Shown in pieces: positions 8,388 through 16,925 of a stretch of 64,000 nucleotides of DNA; positions within the stretch are counted from its first letter, which is position 1, and every line of letters begins with the position of its first letter. Position numbers and translations under genes: made by a program. The notes beneath the pieces are model-generated. The model made no database searches, was not told the DNA's origin, and saw only the letters and a list, made by a program, of their open reading frames with translations. Source of the stretch: Rhodococcus erythropolis NBRC 15567 (GTDB lineage Bacteria; Actinomycetota; Actinomycetes; Mycobacteriales; Mycobacteriaceae); the NCBI RefSeq assembly GCF_001552595.1, contig NZ_BCRM01000001.1, positions 1 to 64,000 on the forward strand, in the 5' to 3' direction.

Positions 8388-9434
8388 GTGAGCGCTTCTT
8401 CACAGTCCCGGACCGAAGCACCGCTGCGGTCCGGGACAGCCGCGCGTGCGGGGTTGTTGGTCGTGGCCTCCGTGGTCGTGATCGTGCTGGCGTCCGTCGG
8501 TGGGCTGGTACTCGGCTCTCGCAATATCCCCGTCACCACCGTGCTCGACGCGATCCTTTCCTACGACGCCGGCAACAACGAACACCTCGTTGTGATCGGA
8601 TCACGCTTGCCCCGAACAATTCTCGGGCTGGTGGTCGGGGCTGCGCTCGGACTGGCCGGCGCGCTGATGCAGTCGATCACCCGCAACCCACTGGCCGATC
8701 CGGGGCTACTGGGTGTGAACGCCGGAGCATCAGCGGCAGTCGTGATTGCGATTGCCCATCTGGGGGTGACTTCGGTCGGCGGTTATCTGTGGTTCGCGCT
8801 CGCCGGCGCGGCCGTTGCCTCGGTGGGTGTGTACATGTTGGGGTCTGCGCATCGCAGCGCCGCGACCCCAGCGCGCATGGCGCTCGCCGGTGCCGCTGTG
8901 GCAACGGCGATCACGGCGCTCACCAGCATGGTTCTCATCAGCAATGAGGCTGCCTTCAATCAGTTCCGATTTTGGGCAGTGGGTTCGTTGCAGGGGCGCG
9001 GCGGAGACGTGATCGTCACCGTTCTTCCCTTCATCGCGATCGGTATCGTGTTGTCGTTGTTGCTGATTCGTCCACTCAATGCGATTGCTCTTGGTGAGGA
9101 CGTCGCCAAAGGGCTCGGCGCCCGCACTGGTCCCGCCCGGGCCGGATCCGCTGTAGCAGTCATCCTGCTCGCGGGGGCGGCCACCGCGGCGGCCGGCCCA
9201 CTCGGATTCGTGGGGCTGGCTGCGCCGCACATCGTGCGCGGCGTGGTCGGACCGGATCTGCGTCTTCTTCTGCCGTGCGTGCTCGTCGTCGCGCCGGCGT
9301 TTCTGCTCTTGGCCGACGTGCTCGGTCGCGTTGTCACCGCGCCGGGAGATCTGCAGACGGGGATCGCGGTGGCTGTGCTCGGCGGACCGTTGTTTGTCGC
9401 GCTCGTTCGCTCACGGCGAGTGGCGTCGCTGTGA
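8388..9434 (+). CDS. FecCD-type iron-siderophore permease 1
   Basis: 348 residues with about nine or ten membrane segments. Family motifs include RLPRTILGLVVGAALGLAGALMQ, NPLADPGLLGVNAGA and GPLGFVGLAAPHIVR, the last being the loop that couples to the ATPase. GTG at 8388 follows the lipoprotein stop by four bases; the next gene starts inside its stop codon. It forms the channel with the second permease. Confidence 0.92.
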   Translation: MSASSQSRTEAPLRSGTAARAGLLVVASVVVIVLASVGGLVLGSRNIPVTTVLDAILSYDAGNNEHLVVIGSRLPRTILGLVVGAALGLAGALMQSITRNPLADPGLLGVNAGASAAVVIAIAHLGVTSVGGYLWFALAGAAVASVGVYMLGSAHRSAATPARMALAGAAVATAITALTSMVLISNEAAFNQFRFWAVGSLQGRGGDVIVTVLPFIAIGIVLSLLLIRPLNAIALGEDVAKGLGARTGPARAGSAVAVILLAGAATAAAGPLGFVGLAAPHIVRGVVGPDLRLLLPCVLVVAPAFLLLADVLGRVVTAPGDLQTGIAVAVLGGPLFVALVRSRRVASL

Positions 9435-10486
9435 ACATGATTGCCGCGCAGCCGGTCCCACCGCTTTTTCGCGGTTGGGTGGTTCGAATCGGGTCGTGGT
9501 CGTGGCGAATAGTCCCGCGGGTGCTGTTCGTAGCCATCTCAATCAGCGCGGCATTGGCGGCGCTCTCGTTTGCCACGCTGATGTACGGAACCTTGGACCT
9601 GTCCTTGGGCGAGGTGTGGCGCGCTCTGAACGGCGAAGGCACCCCAGCGGCGGTTCGGTCCGTCCAGAATCGCCGTCTTCCGCGGCTGATCACGGCGATC
9701 GGTGTGGGCGGAAGCCTCGGTGTGGCCGGCGCGGTTTTCCAGACGCTTTCGCGCAATGTTCTCGGCTCGCCGGACATCATCGGTTTCACCACCGGCGCTG
9801 CGACGGCGGCGGTGGTCCAGATCGTGTTCTTCGGCGGCGGGGTACTCCAGACCGCGGGCGCTGCTGTTCTCGGCGGCATGCTGACTGCATTGTTCGTGTA
9901 CGCGCTGGCACGCAAAGACGGAGTCAGCGGCGGTCTTCGGCTCGTCCTCGTCGGCATCGGAGTTGGGGCGATGCTGAGCGCCGTGATGTCGTTCCTGGTG
10001 GTACGCGCGGATATCGACGACGCCACCGTGGTGCAGCAGTGGACGGCCGGTTCGCTGACCGGGCGCGGTTGGCCACACGCGATCAGCGTTGCGATCGCCG
10101 TCGGTGTTCTCGTTCCTGCTCTCGTCGTGGTGTCCAGGCGCGTCACCATGATGGAAATGGGCGACGACGCAGCGTCTTCGCTCGGAATCTCCGTGGAGCG
10201 ATACCGATTCGCCGGCATCCTGATTGCGGTCGCGCTCACCGGAGCAGCGACTGCAGCTACCGGTCCCATCGCCTTTGTGGCGCTCGCAGCTCCCCAGATC
10301 GCACGACGGTTGGCTCGGCGTAGCGGTGTTCTTGTGGCGACCTCCTTCCTGCTCGGTGCGGTTCTGTTGGCGGGCGCTGACTTGATTGCCCAAGCGGTCG
10401 AGGTCGGTCTCCGAACTCCGGTCGGTCTTGTCACCAGTCTGCTCGGCGGTGCCTATCTGATCTGGCTGCTGGCCCGTCAGGCCTGA
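9431..10486 (+). CDS. FecCD-type iron-siderophore permease 2
   Basis: 351 residues, same family as its neighbour, with RLPRLITAIGVGGSLGVAGAVFQ, NVLGSPDIIGFTTGA and GPIAFVALAAPQIAR. The GTG at 9431 overlaps the previous stop as GTGA; an ATG six bases later is an alternative. The two permeases are heterologous and form a FepD/FepG-like pair. Membrane protein of the ferric-siderophore importer. Confidence 0.92.
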   Translation: MNMIAAQPVPPLFRGWVVRIGSWSWRIVPRVLFVAISISAALAALSFATLMYGTLDLSLGEVWRALNGEGTPAAVRSVQNRRLPRLITAIGVGGSLGVAGAVFQTLSRNVLGSPDIIGFTTGAATAAVVQIVFFGGGVLQTAGAAVLGGMLTALFVYALARKDGVSGGLRLVLVGIGVGAMLSAVMSFLVVRADIDDATVVQQWTAGSLTGRGWPHAISVAIAVGVLVPALVVVSRRVTMMEMGDDAASSLGISVERYRFAGILIAVALTGAATAATGPIAFVALAAPQIARRLARRSGVLVATSFLLGAVLLAGADLIAQAVEVGLRTPVGLVTSLLGGAYLIWLLARQA

Positions 10487-10509
10487 AAACCTTGCTACGA
10501 AAGAGATTC

Positions 10510-11334
10510 ATGACTACTGCTACTCCGGTATCGCGGCTACACGCCGAGAAGATCGAGCTCCGGTACGCCGATCGAACCATCGTGGACGAGTTGAGTCTCG
10601 AGATCCCCGACGGCGGTTTCACCGTGGTCGTCGGGCCGAACGGGTGCGGCAAGTCGACGTTGTTGCGTGCGCTCGGCAGAATGCTCGCGCCGCGATCGGG
10701 TCGGGTTCTGCTCGACGGTAACGACATTCGGTCCTATCGCACCAAGGAAGTGGCTCGGCGCATCGCTCTGCTGCCGCAGTCTCCGCTCTCACCCGGAGCG
10801 ATCACCGTTGCAGACCTCGTGGCTCGCGGCCGATACCCGTACCAGAGCATGCTGCGCCAATGGTCACCCGAAGACGAGCACGTCGTAGCCGAAGCGCTTG
10901 CCGAGGTCGGAATGCGCAATGCAGCAGATCAATTGGTGGACGAACTGAGTGGTGGACAACGGCAGCGGGTATGGATCGCCATGACGCTCGCGCAGCGCAC
11001 CCCGGTGTTGTTGCTCGACGAACCGACCACCTTTCTCGACATCGCCCACCAGATCGAGGTTCTCGACCTCTGTTCCCAACTGCACCAGTCTGGTCGAACG
11101 TTGGTCGCGGTCCTGCACGACCTGAACCTCGCGGCTCGATATGCCACGCACGTAGTTGCCATGCGGTCCGGAAAAATCGTCATGCAGGGCAGTGCCTCGG
11201 ACGTCTTCACCCCTGAGTTACTGCGTGAAGTGTTCGACCTCGAGGCTCTGGTCCTCGAAGATCCCGAAACCGGACGGCCACTTGTTGTTCCGCGTGATCG
11301 AAGACCTGCCAGCCAGCTACCCGTCCACAACTGA
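10510..11334 (+). CDS. Ferric-siderophore ABC transporter ATPase (FecE/FepC type)
   Basis: 274 residues. Walker A GPNGCGKST (near residue 40), Q-loop LLPQSPLSPG, ABC signature ELSGGQRQRVW, Walker B VLLLDEPT and the switch His in AVLHDLNLAARY are all present. It powers import through the two permeases upstream. ATG at 10510 is preferred to a TTG at 10492 because AAAGAGA lies just before it. The 23-bp gap from the permease is compatible with one transcript. Confidence 0.93.
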   Translation: MTTATPVSRLHAEKIELRYADRTIVDELSLEIPDGGFTVVVGPNGCGKSTLLRALGRMLAPRSGRVLLDGNDIRSYRTKEVARRIALLPQSPLSPGAITVADLVARGRYPYQSMLRQWSPEDEHVVAEALAEVGMRNAADQLVDELSGGQRQRVWIAMTLAQRTPVLLLDEPTTFLDIAHQIEVLDLCSQLHQSGRTLVAVLHDLNLAARYATHVVAMRSGKIVMQGSASDVFTPELLREVFDLEALVLEDPETGRPLVVPRDRRPASQLPVHN

Positions 11335-11355
11335 ACCACCGATCAGGAGATATTA

Positions 11356-12198
11356 ATGACTACCGCATCTCGACCTGAAGAAACTGAAACCTCTGCGTCG
11401 GCAAAGGCGCCACGCGGCGAAGATCACGACCGCGGTCTCAACGACGTGGTTGCCGTCGTCGAACGCGTCGAACGTCCGACCGAGAGCATCTTGCGCATCA
11501 CCGCCCAGCTGACCTCGTCGGCGGACGACCCGAATTGGTTGCGTCCCAACGTCGCATTCCGCATCCAGTTGGGCCCGCAGTACGACGACGTCTCTCGTGT
11601 CTACACGGTGCGCACCTTCGATGCGTCGAGCGGTTCGATGACCTTCGACGTAGTGCTGCACGGTCACACCAGCCCGATGATGCGGTGGGCCGACGACCGC
11701 CGTGTGGGTGACACGTTCTCGCTCACCGGCCCTCGCCCGCACTTCCTCGTTCCCGAGATCGCTGGTCGCCGCGTCGCACTGTTTGCCGACGACACCGCGA
11801 TACCTGCCCTCTATTCGATTCTGCTTCAGTGGCCCGAGGGTGTGACCGGTGTCGGTTGGGTCGCCACCGGTGACGCCGAGGCTTTCGCGGAGTTGCCCGT
11901 GATCCCCGGCCTCGAATTGCATCATGTCGAAGATCGCCTCGCCGAATATGCCCTCGAGCTCGCGAACCCAGGAGACTACGCGGTGTGGGGAGCCGGTGAG
12001 CGAGACGAAATGCGCTCCATCCGAGCGCATTTCCGTAAGACAGTCGGCCTGGCGAAGGACGATGTAGTTGTCTTCGGGTACTGGAAGCGCGGGGTCAGCA
12101 CTACCGAGATAGATCAGAACAGACTTCGGAACTACACGAGCATCCTCGAAAACGGCGGCACACTCGCGGATATCGACGATCTCGCCATCGGGATCTGA
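11356..12198 (+). CDS. Siderophore-interacting protein (SIP-type ferric-siderophore reductase)
   Basis: 280 residues. The N-terminal FAD domain carries RVYTVRTFDASSGSMTFDVVLHG (canonical RxYTxR flavin motif) and the C-terminal NAD(P)H domain has LFADDTAIPALYSIL and VWGAGERDEMRSIRAHFR. SIP proteins reduce ferric siderophores in the cytoplasm and release Fe2+, which fits its place as last gene of the importer operon. GGAGAT precedes the ATG. The 26-residue N-terminal extension rich in Glu, Ser and Lys looks disordered. Confidence 0.92.
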   Translation: MTTASRPEETETSASAKAPRGEDHDRGLNDVVAVVERVERPTESILRITAQLTSSADDPNWLRPNVAFRIQLGPQYDDVSRVYTVRTFDASSGSMTFDVVLHGHTSPMMRWADDRRVGDTFSLTGPRPHFLVPEIAGRRVALFADDTAIPALYSILLQWPEGVTGVGWVATGDAEAFAELPVIPGLELHHVEDRLAEYALELANPGDYAVWGAGERDEMRSIRAHFRKTVGLAKDDVVVFGYWKRGVSTTEIDQNRLRNYTSILENGGTLADIDDLAIGI

Positions 12199-12215
12199 CC
12201 CGGCGGTTGGATACT

Positions 12216-13565
12216 TCAACTCGCCGCGTGTTCTTCCGGCGCCAGTGAATTGCCCGGTGCGATGTTCGAGCAGTTGTTCGGCGCCGGATTCCCGTTGAAA
12301 CGGTCGTTGAGCCAGGTGATGGCGCCGGGGAGCCAAAGCGCGCCACCGGGAACGTGACTGATGGTGTCGTACTGGTCGTACTGGATCGACAAACCTGCGT
12401 CGCAATAACGAGTGGCGAGTGTGCGGACGTCCCCGGCAACCATGACTCCGTCGCCAGGGCCGACGCCGGGTCCACCTGGCTGGGTGCCCTCGAGGGCTCC
12501 GTTTGCGGCTTGAGCGATGAACATAGGGATGGTGGGTATCGGCGCGTTGCCCATGTTGATTTTGTTGGCGACGTCGACGTACTCGGGCACCGAGTTGGGG
12601 TTCGCATACTCTGGTTTGGCAAGGTCCTGCCAGGTCACCCCCGGGTACTGCAGGATGACGTTCCCGATCGAGGCATCCTCGATGCGAGGTAGGAGTTCGC
12701 GTCCGCGATCGCCGAGATACGGATCGAAATCTATGTCGTAGGCACGGGCAAGTCCGACGACTGCCATCCCGACAACGCCTGCCCAGCCGATGCTTCCGTT
12801 TGCGTACCGGAGGTTGTTCGCCGGGTTGACCAACAGTCCACCCTGGGCGGCGCCGATCAGGTCCTCGTTGATGTCCGGGGCGTAGTCCGGAGCGAGGATG
12901 GACGCCCAGTTGGTGGCGATTGCTCCGCCCGAGTATCCCATCAGGCCGATCTCGGCTGAGTCGGCAATACCTGCCTCGGGAGTGTTACGGGCGGCGCGAA
13001 GAGAGTCGAGAGTCATCATTCCGTATTCGGGTCCCGCCGCGAAGTCTGCGTTCGGCCCTTCGGTATCGGGAATGACGACGGTGTAGCCCAGTGCCAGTAG
13101 GGGACCGAACATGGCAGCTTCGCCGGAAGCGAGAGTCCCGCCGAAGGCGACGTTCCGTCCGCTGGCGGTCAGGCTGCCGATCGGGGTGTCCCCCGCGACA
13201 GCTCGTGACGGACCGTCTTCCGGGTTCAGCGAATCGTAGGCCGACTGGAACGAGACAACTTTGTCCGGCTGGGCATTGGGTGGTCGAAGAATCGACGTGA
13301 CATTCGCAGACGGCCGGCCGAGAGCGTCGGTCGACCGGTACAACACCTGCACGGCTTGCAACGGGGTAGGAATGTTGACGACGTGATAGGGCAAGGTTCT
13401 CGTTTTGAGAACGGCCCCAGGCTGATACGACGACAGCGGTGCCGAACCGTCGTACTGATAGAAGGAATCCGCCGACGGTTGCGCGGCGACAGTAGGTGCT
13501 GTGATGCCTGTGAGTGCAATGGCTGTCAGCGCCACCACTCCCTGAAAGAGAATCCTCGATGCCAC
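12216..13565 (-). CDS. Secreted lipase, LIP (secretory lipase) family
   Basis: 449 residues. A signal peptide ends near TAPTVAAQPSADS, so the protein is exported. The body matches the LIP-family alpha/beta hydrolases: YRSTDALGRPSANVTSILRPP near the start and the nucleophile elbow GYSGGA near residue 200. GTG at 13565 is chosen for a GAAGGG site six bases upstream. A second family member sits at 27524. It is divergent from the TetR gene at 13860 with a TTACT-N4-AGTAA palindrome between them, suggesting repression lifted by a lipid or fatty acid. Substrate unproven. Confidence 0.85.
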   Translation of the reverse strand: MASRILFQGVVALTAIALTGITAPTVAAQPSADSFYQYDGSAPLSSYQPGAVLKTRTLPYHVVNIPTPLQAVQVLYRSTDALGRPSANVTSILRPPNAQPDKVVSFQSAYDSLNPEDGPSRAVAGDTPIGSLTASGRNVAFGGTLASGEAAMFGPLLALGYTVVIPDTEGPNADFAAGPEYGMMTLDSLRAARNTPEAGIADSAEIGLMGYSGGAIATNWASILAPDYAPDINEDLIGAAQGGLLVNPANNLRYANGSIGWAGVVGMAVVGLARAYDIDFDPYLGDRGRELLPRIEDASIGNVILQYPGVTWQDLAKPEYANPNSVPEYVDVANKINMGNAPIPTIPMFIAQAANGALEGTQPGGPGVGPGDGVMVAGDVRTLATRYCDAGLSIQYDQYDTISHVPGGALWLPGAITWLNDRFNGNPAPNNCSNIAPGNSLAPEEHAAS

Positions 13566-13634
13566 GATCGACCCTTCGGTTTCGTATGTCTCTCGGTACT
13601 TGACGGGCTGGTGTGATGAAGACCACACGCTATC

Positions 13635-13648
13635 TTACTTTTGAGTAA
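13635..13648. promoter_or_regulatory. Operator between lipase and TetR genes
   Basis: TTACTTTTGAGTAA has perfect 5-bp arms around a 4-bp centre. It lies 70 bp upstream of the lipase start and 212 bp upstream of the TetR start. TTACT-N4-AGTAA-like sites are used by several fatty-acid-responsive TetR proteins, which would suit a lipase, but this link is inference. Confidence 0.55.
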
Positions 13649-13859
13649 TAAACGAGAGGCTTGCGCTGGTTGTTTTGAATCATGCGCGGACGCAATCAGA
13701 TTGAGCTCGTTGTTGTAACCAGGCTGATTCGGTCCAGGGCGTCATGTGTACGATACGACTAGTAGCTATCGCGACAAGTTGCTGCCTTGGGCTGTGCCGG
13801 GTCCTCCGATGCCGGGAAATGCTCTGTGCTGCAAGGTCTTGAAGGACTAAGGAGTGGAC

Positions 13860-14501
13860 ATGGGTAAGCGCGCTCCCGATGACGGCGTGTTTCGGGGCTC
13901 GGGTGATGCCGAGACGGGATTGCTGACTCCTCCGAGCGGTGCACGTAGTGAGGCGGCTCACGAGAAGGCCCTTAGATCAGCAGAAGCTCTTCTGAAATCC
14001 GGTGGAATGAAGGCCGCGACCATCGATGCGATCTCCGAACAATCCGGTGTCAGCAAGGTGACTCTGTATCGGCACTGGCCGTCGCGGCAAGCTATCGCTG
14101 CTGAAGCATTCGGCGTGCTCATGGCTCGTCATCTGACATTTCCCGAGACCGATAGTGCGCAAGCCGATTTGAACGACTATCTAGGTGACATCGGAAAGTT
14201 CTACCGAGGTCCACTCGGGTCGATCTTTGCCGAACTTGTCGGCGCGTGTGCCAACGATCCGACGACGGCGGCATACTTCCGCACTTTCTTCCTCGACGAA
14301 CGTCGTCGAGGTTTCGCCGCACTGATTCGGCGATGTGTGGATTCCGGCTACTTTCGCGAAGACATCGACACCGAGGAAGCGATCGATCTGTTCTTCGGGC
14401 CGTTGATCTACCGGATGTTGGTCGGGCACGCGGGTATCGACGACAACACTGTGCGCTCGATCATCGATCACGCAGTTCGTGGACTCCGCAGTGGTGCATA
14501 G
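13860..14501 (+). CDS. TetR-family regulator
   Basis: 213 residues. The HTH spans about residues 45-90 (AISEQSGVSKVTLYRHWPSRQAIAAEAF); the C-terminal domain is of the TetR_C_11-like type with FFLDERRRGFAALIRRCVDSGYF. AAGGAG at 13849-13854 precedes the ATG at 13860. A polar leader of about 40 residues precedes the first helix. It is divergent from a secreted lipase and convergent with the SDR/ALDH operon; either may be its target. Confidence 0.88.
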   Translation: MGKRAPDDGVFRGSGDAETGLLTPPSGARSEAAHEKALRSAEALLKSGGMKAATIDAISEQSGVSKVTLYRHWPSRQAIAAEAFGVLMARHLTFPETDSAQADLNDYLGDIGKFYRGPLGSIFAELVGACANDPTTAAYFRTFFLDERRRGFAALIRRCVDSGYFREDIDTEEAIDLFFGPLIYRMLVGHAGIDDNTVRSIIDHAVRGLRSGA

Positions 14502-14531
14502 ACGGGTTCTCCGTTGAGAATCCGCAGCGCA

Positions 14532-14552
14532 GGGAGGGCGAATTGCCCTCCC
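14532..14552. terminator. Hairpin between convergent TetR and SDR genes
   Basis: GGGAGGGC at 14532-14539 pairs perfectly with GCCCTCCC at 14545-14552 over a 5-nt loop. There is no T-run, which is common for actinobacterial terminators. It sits between two stops and can serve both strands. Confidence 0.65.
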
Positions 14553-14582
14553 CGCACTGCGATGTGCCTCAACACTCGGGTG

Positions 14583-15320
14583 TCAGCTGAGCATCTTCAG
14601 TACTAGCTGGTACTCACCGTTGATCTCGGCGTTGCGAAGCGGCTTGGCGGCGTCGACCACGATTTCCGTGGCGTCGTCGTGCGCCTTCAGTAGGCCGATG
14701 GTCTCGGCAATGTAGTCATCAAGTGGCAGAGCTGATTCCGAGTTCTCCTGACCCATCAGCGTGGTGCGGACTCCTGGCGGGATGAGTTCGATGCACCGGA
14801 TCGAGGTATCGGCGAGTTGTACGCGCATGCTCTCGGTGAAGAGATGAACCGCCGCCTTTGTCGCGTTGTACGTGGGCGTGACGGGCAGCGGGACGAAGCC
14901 GACGGCGGATGAGACGGTGACGATGGTGGCATTGGGCTTCGTCATCAGATGCGGGATGAACTGGCCGGCCAAGCGAATTGTTCCGAGAAGGTTTGTCGTG
15001 ACCGTTCTCTCGGCGATGTCGAGGAAGTCCGGGTTCTTCAAGTCTTCCGGGTACATGATTCCCGACATCGTCACGAGGACGTTCAGATCGGGAAATTCCT
15101 CCGTGACGGATTCATGTGCGGTTCGAATGGATCTCGGGTCGTCCACGTCGATGACGACCGTGCTGATGCCCGGGTACTTGTCCGAGATCTCTTGGAGCAG
15201 AGCGGATCGACGCCCTCCGACGATTACCTTGTTCCCCTCGTTCTGCAATCCCACTGCAAGTGCGAGGCCGATACCGGAGGTTCCGCCGGCAATGAAGATG
15301 GTATTTCCCGAGATTTTCAA
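14583..15320 (-). CDS. Short-chain dehydrogenase/reductase
   Basis: 245 residues, classical SDR of the DltE-like group. The NAD(P)-binding turn IAGGTSGIGLALA is at residues 10-22 and the catalytic S-Y-K set is VSSAVGF and YNATK near 140-160. A TTG start at 15320 is supported by AAGGA upstream and by a 4-bp TTGA overlap with the end of the aldehyde dehydrogenase, so the two are translationally coupled. The pair could oxidise an alcohol to aldehyde and then acid; the substrate is not evident. Confidence 0.85.
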   Translation of the reverse strand: MKISGNTIFIAGGTSGIGLALAVGLQNEGNKVIVGGRRSALLQEISDKYPGISTVVIDVDDPRSIRTAHESVTEEFPDLNVLVTMSGIMYPEDLKNPDFLDIAERTVTTNLLGTIRLAGQFIPHLMTKPNATIVTVSSAVGFVPLPVTPTYNATKAAVHLFTESMRVQLADTSIRCIELIPPGVRTTLMGQENSESALPLDDYIAETIGLLKAHDDATEIVVDAAKPLRNAEINGEYQLVLKMLS

Positions 15321-16792
15321 TTTGTGCTTCCTTGGTTTGTCGTGGGCGTCGACGTGGCGACAGTGATGGATTTGAGTTGGGTGTATTCGTTGAGCGTCTC
15401 GAGGCAGAACTCTCGCCCCAGGCCGCTTTCCTTGAATCCCCCGAAGGGGACACCGCCTCCCAGATTGAAGTACTGATTGATCCAGACACAGCCCGCATCA
15501 AGACGATCCGCGGTTTCCATCGCGTTCTTCAGGTTGGAGGTATAAATCCCAGCAGCGAGACCGTACGGAGTGTCATTGGCTTCTGCGATCACGTGCTCGT
15601 AGTTGTTCCATCTGAGGACGCACAGGACAGGTCCGAATATTTCGTCCTGTGCGATTCGCATCGAGTTGGCGACCTCGAGAATCGTCGGCGCGACGAAGTT
15701 TCCGGCTTCGAATCCCGGCACTTCTACCAGATCACCGCCTGTAAGTAGTTGTGCGCCTTCGTCGATACCGGATCTGATCATGGAGATCACACGTTCGGCG
15801 TGTTCCTGGTGGATCAATCCGCTCAGTTCGGTGTCCTCGTTCAGTGGCGGCCCGACTCGCAACGATCGGAATCCTGCGACGAGTTTTTCCACGAAGGTGT
15901 CATAGATGTCCTCGTGGATGAAGAGACGTGTTCCGGCCAAGCAGGATTGGCCGTTGCACATGAGGACACCTGCGGTGGCATCGGCGACCACTGCATCGAT
16001 GTCCTCGATATCAGGAAACACGATGCTGGGACTTTTGCCTCCGAGTTCGAGCGTGGTCGAGATCAGCCGTGAGGCTGCGGCGTGTGCCACGAGTCGGCCG
16101 ACTTCGGTGCTTCCGGTGAAAGCGAGTTTGCTGACCTTCGGATGGTCTATCAGGGCTGCGCCGGCTTCCTCGCCAAGACCAGGGACAACATTGAAAACGC
16201 CTGCGGGAAACACGTCGGCGGCGATCCTGGTCAGCTCCATGACGGAAACGCAAGCATTTTCATCAGGTTTGAGGACCACTGTGTTTCCCGCAGCCAGAGC
16301 AGGTGCAATCTTGAACGCCGTCATTACCACGGGATCGTTCCAGGGAATGATCTGTCCACATACGCCCAATGGCACTCGCTTCGCGACCAGGTATCCCGAT
16401 GCCAACTCGCGGCCGAAGCCATGGTGGGCCAGCGAGATTGACGCAAAGTATCGCAGGTGTGAGACGGCGGCTCGATAGTCCTCGCGCATCTCACTGATAT
16501 GGCGCCCGGTATCCATACATTCGAGCTGGGCAAGCTCTTCGGCCTGATCCTCCACGAGCGCGGCAAACTGCAAGATTTTGGCGGATCGTTCTTCAGCGGT
16601 CAGGTTCGACCATGCAGGAAATGCCCGCCTGGCGGCTTCGACCGCGTCGTCGATCTCTGTGGGCCCGCACCGAGACAGTGTGGCGAGTAGAGCGCCGGAA
16701 GCGGCGTCACGCGCCTCGAATGTGGATGTGCCCATGGCTCGGAACGCTCCGTTGATGAACGCACCGTATTCACGAACTGCTTGACCCTCCAT
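15317..16792 (-). CDS. NAD(P)+-dependent aldehyde dehydrogenase
   Basis: 491 residues, full-length ALDH superfamily member. The active-site Glu is in LELGGKSP, the catalytic Cys in NGQSCLAGTRLF, and the oxyanion Asn in IPWNDPV. ATG at 16792 has AGGAGG with four bases of spacing, better than a start seven codons upstream. The sequence resembles betaine-aldehyde or gamma-aminobutyraldehyde type ALDHs; the exact substrate is open. It is first gene of an ALDH-SDR operon. A strong inverted repeat at 16827-16852 overlaps the promoter region. Confidence 0.9.
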   Translation of the reverse strand: MEGQAVREYGAFINGAFRAMGTSTFEARDAASGALLATLSRCGPTEIDDAVEAARRAFPAWSNLTAEERSAKILQFAALVEDQAEELAQLECMDTGRHISEMREDYRAAVSHLRYFASISLAHHGFGRELASGYLVAKRVPLGVCGQIIPWNDPVVMTAFKIAPALAAGNTVVLKPDENACVSVMELTRIAADVFPAGVFNVVPGLGEEAGAALIDHPKVSKLAFTGSTEVGRLVAHAAASRLISTTLELGGKSPSIVFPDIEDIDAVVADATAGVLMCNGQSCLAGTRLFIHEDIYDTFVEKLVAGFRSLRVGPPLNEDTELSGLIHQEHAERVISMIRSGIDEGAQLLTGGDLVEVPGFEAGNFVAPTILEVANSMRIAQDEIFGPVLCVLRWNNYEHVIAEANDTPYGLAAGIYTSNLKNAMETADRLDAGCVWINQYFNLGGGVPFGGFKESGLGREFCLETLNEYTQLKSITVATSTPTTNQGSTN

Positions 16793-16826
16793 GGAACCTC
16801 CTAGATCGGTCAATCACTGACTGACA

Positions 16827-16852
16827 AAGTGTACTGTACGTTTCGTACACTT
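16827..16852. promoter_or_regulatory. Operator upstream of the ALDH-SDR operon
   Basis: Outer arms AAGTGTAC and GTACACTT are perfect complements over a 10-bp spacer, and the core TGTACG-TTT-CGTACA is itself a perfect palindrome. It lies 35-60 bp before the ALDH start codon. No regulator gene adjoins it directly; the TetR gene at 13860, beyond the operon, is the nearest candidate. Confidence 0.7.
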
Positions 16853-16925
16853 GTCGATGGTCGCCTTACCGCCCATGGATGGCGTCAGCAGAAAGACCAG
16901 CTAGAACAATGTTCTGGTTACGTCG

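Noticed and set aside
9334-10434. 366-residue minus-strand frame under permease 2
   Set aside because: Antisense shadow; the plus-strand frame has full FecCD motifs.
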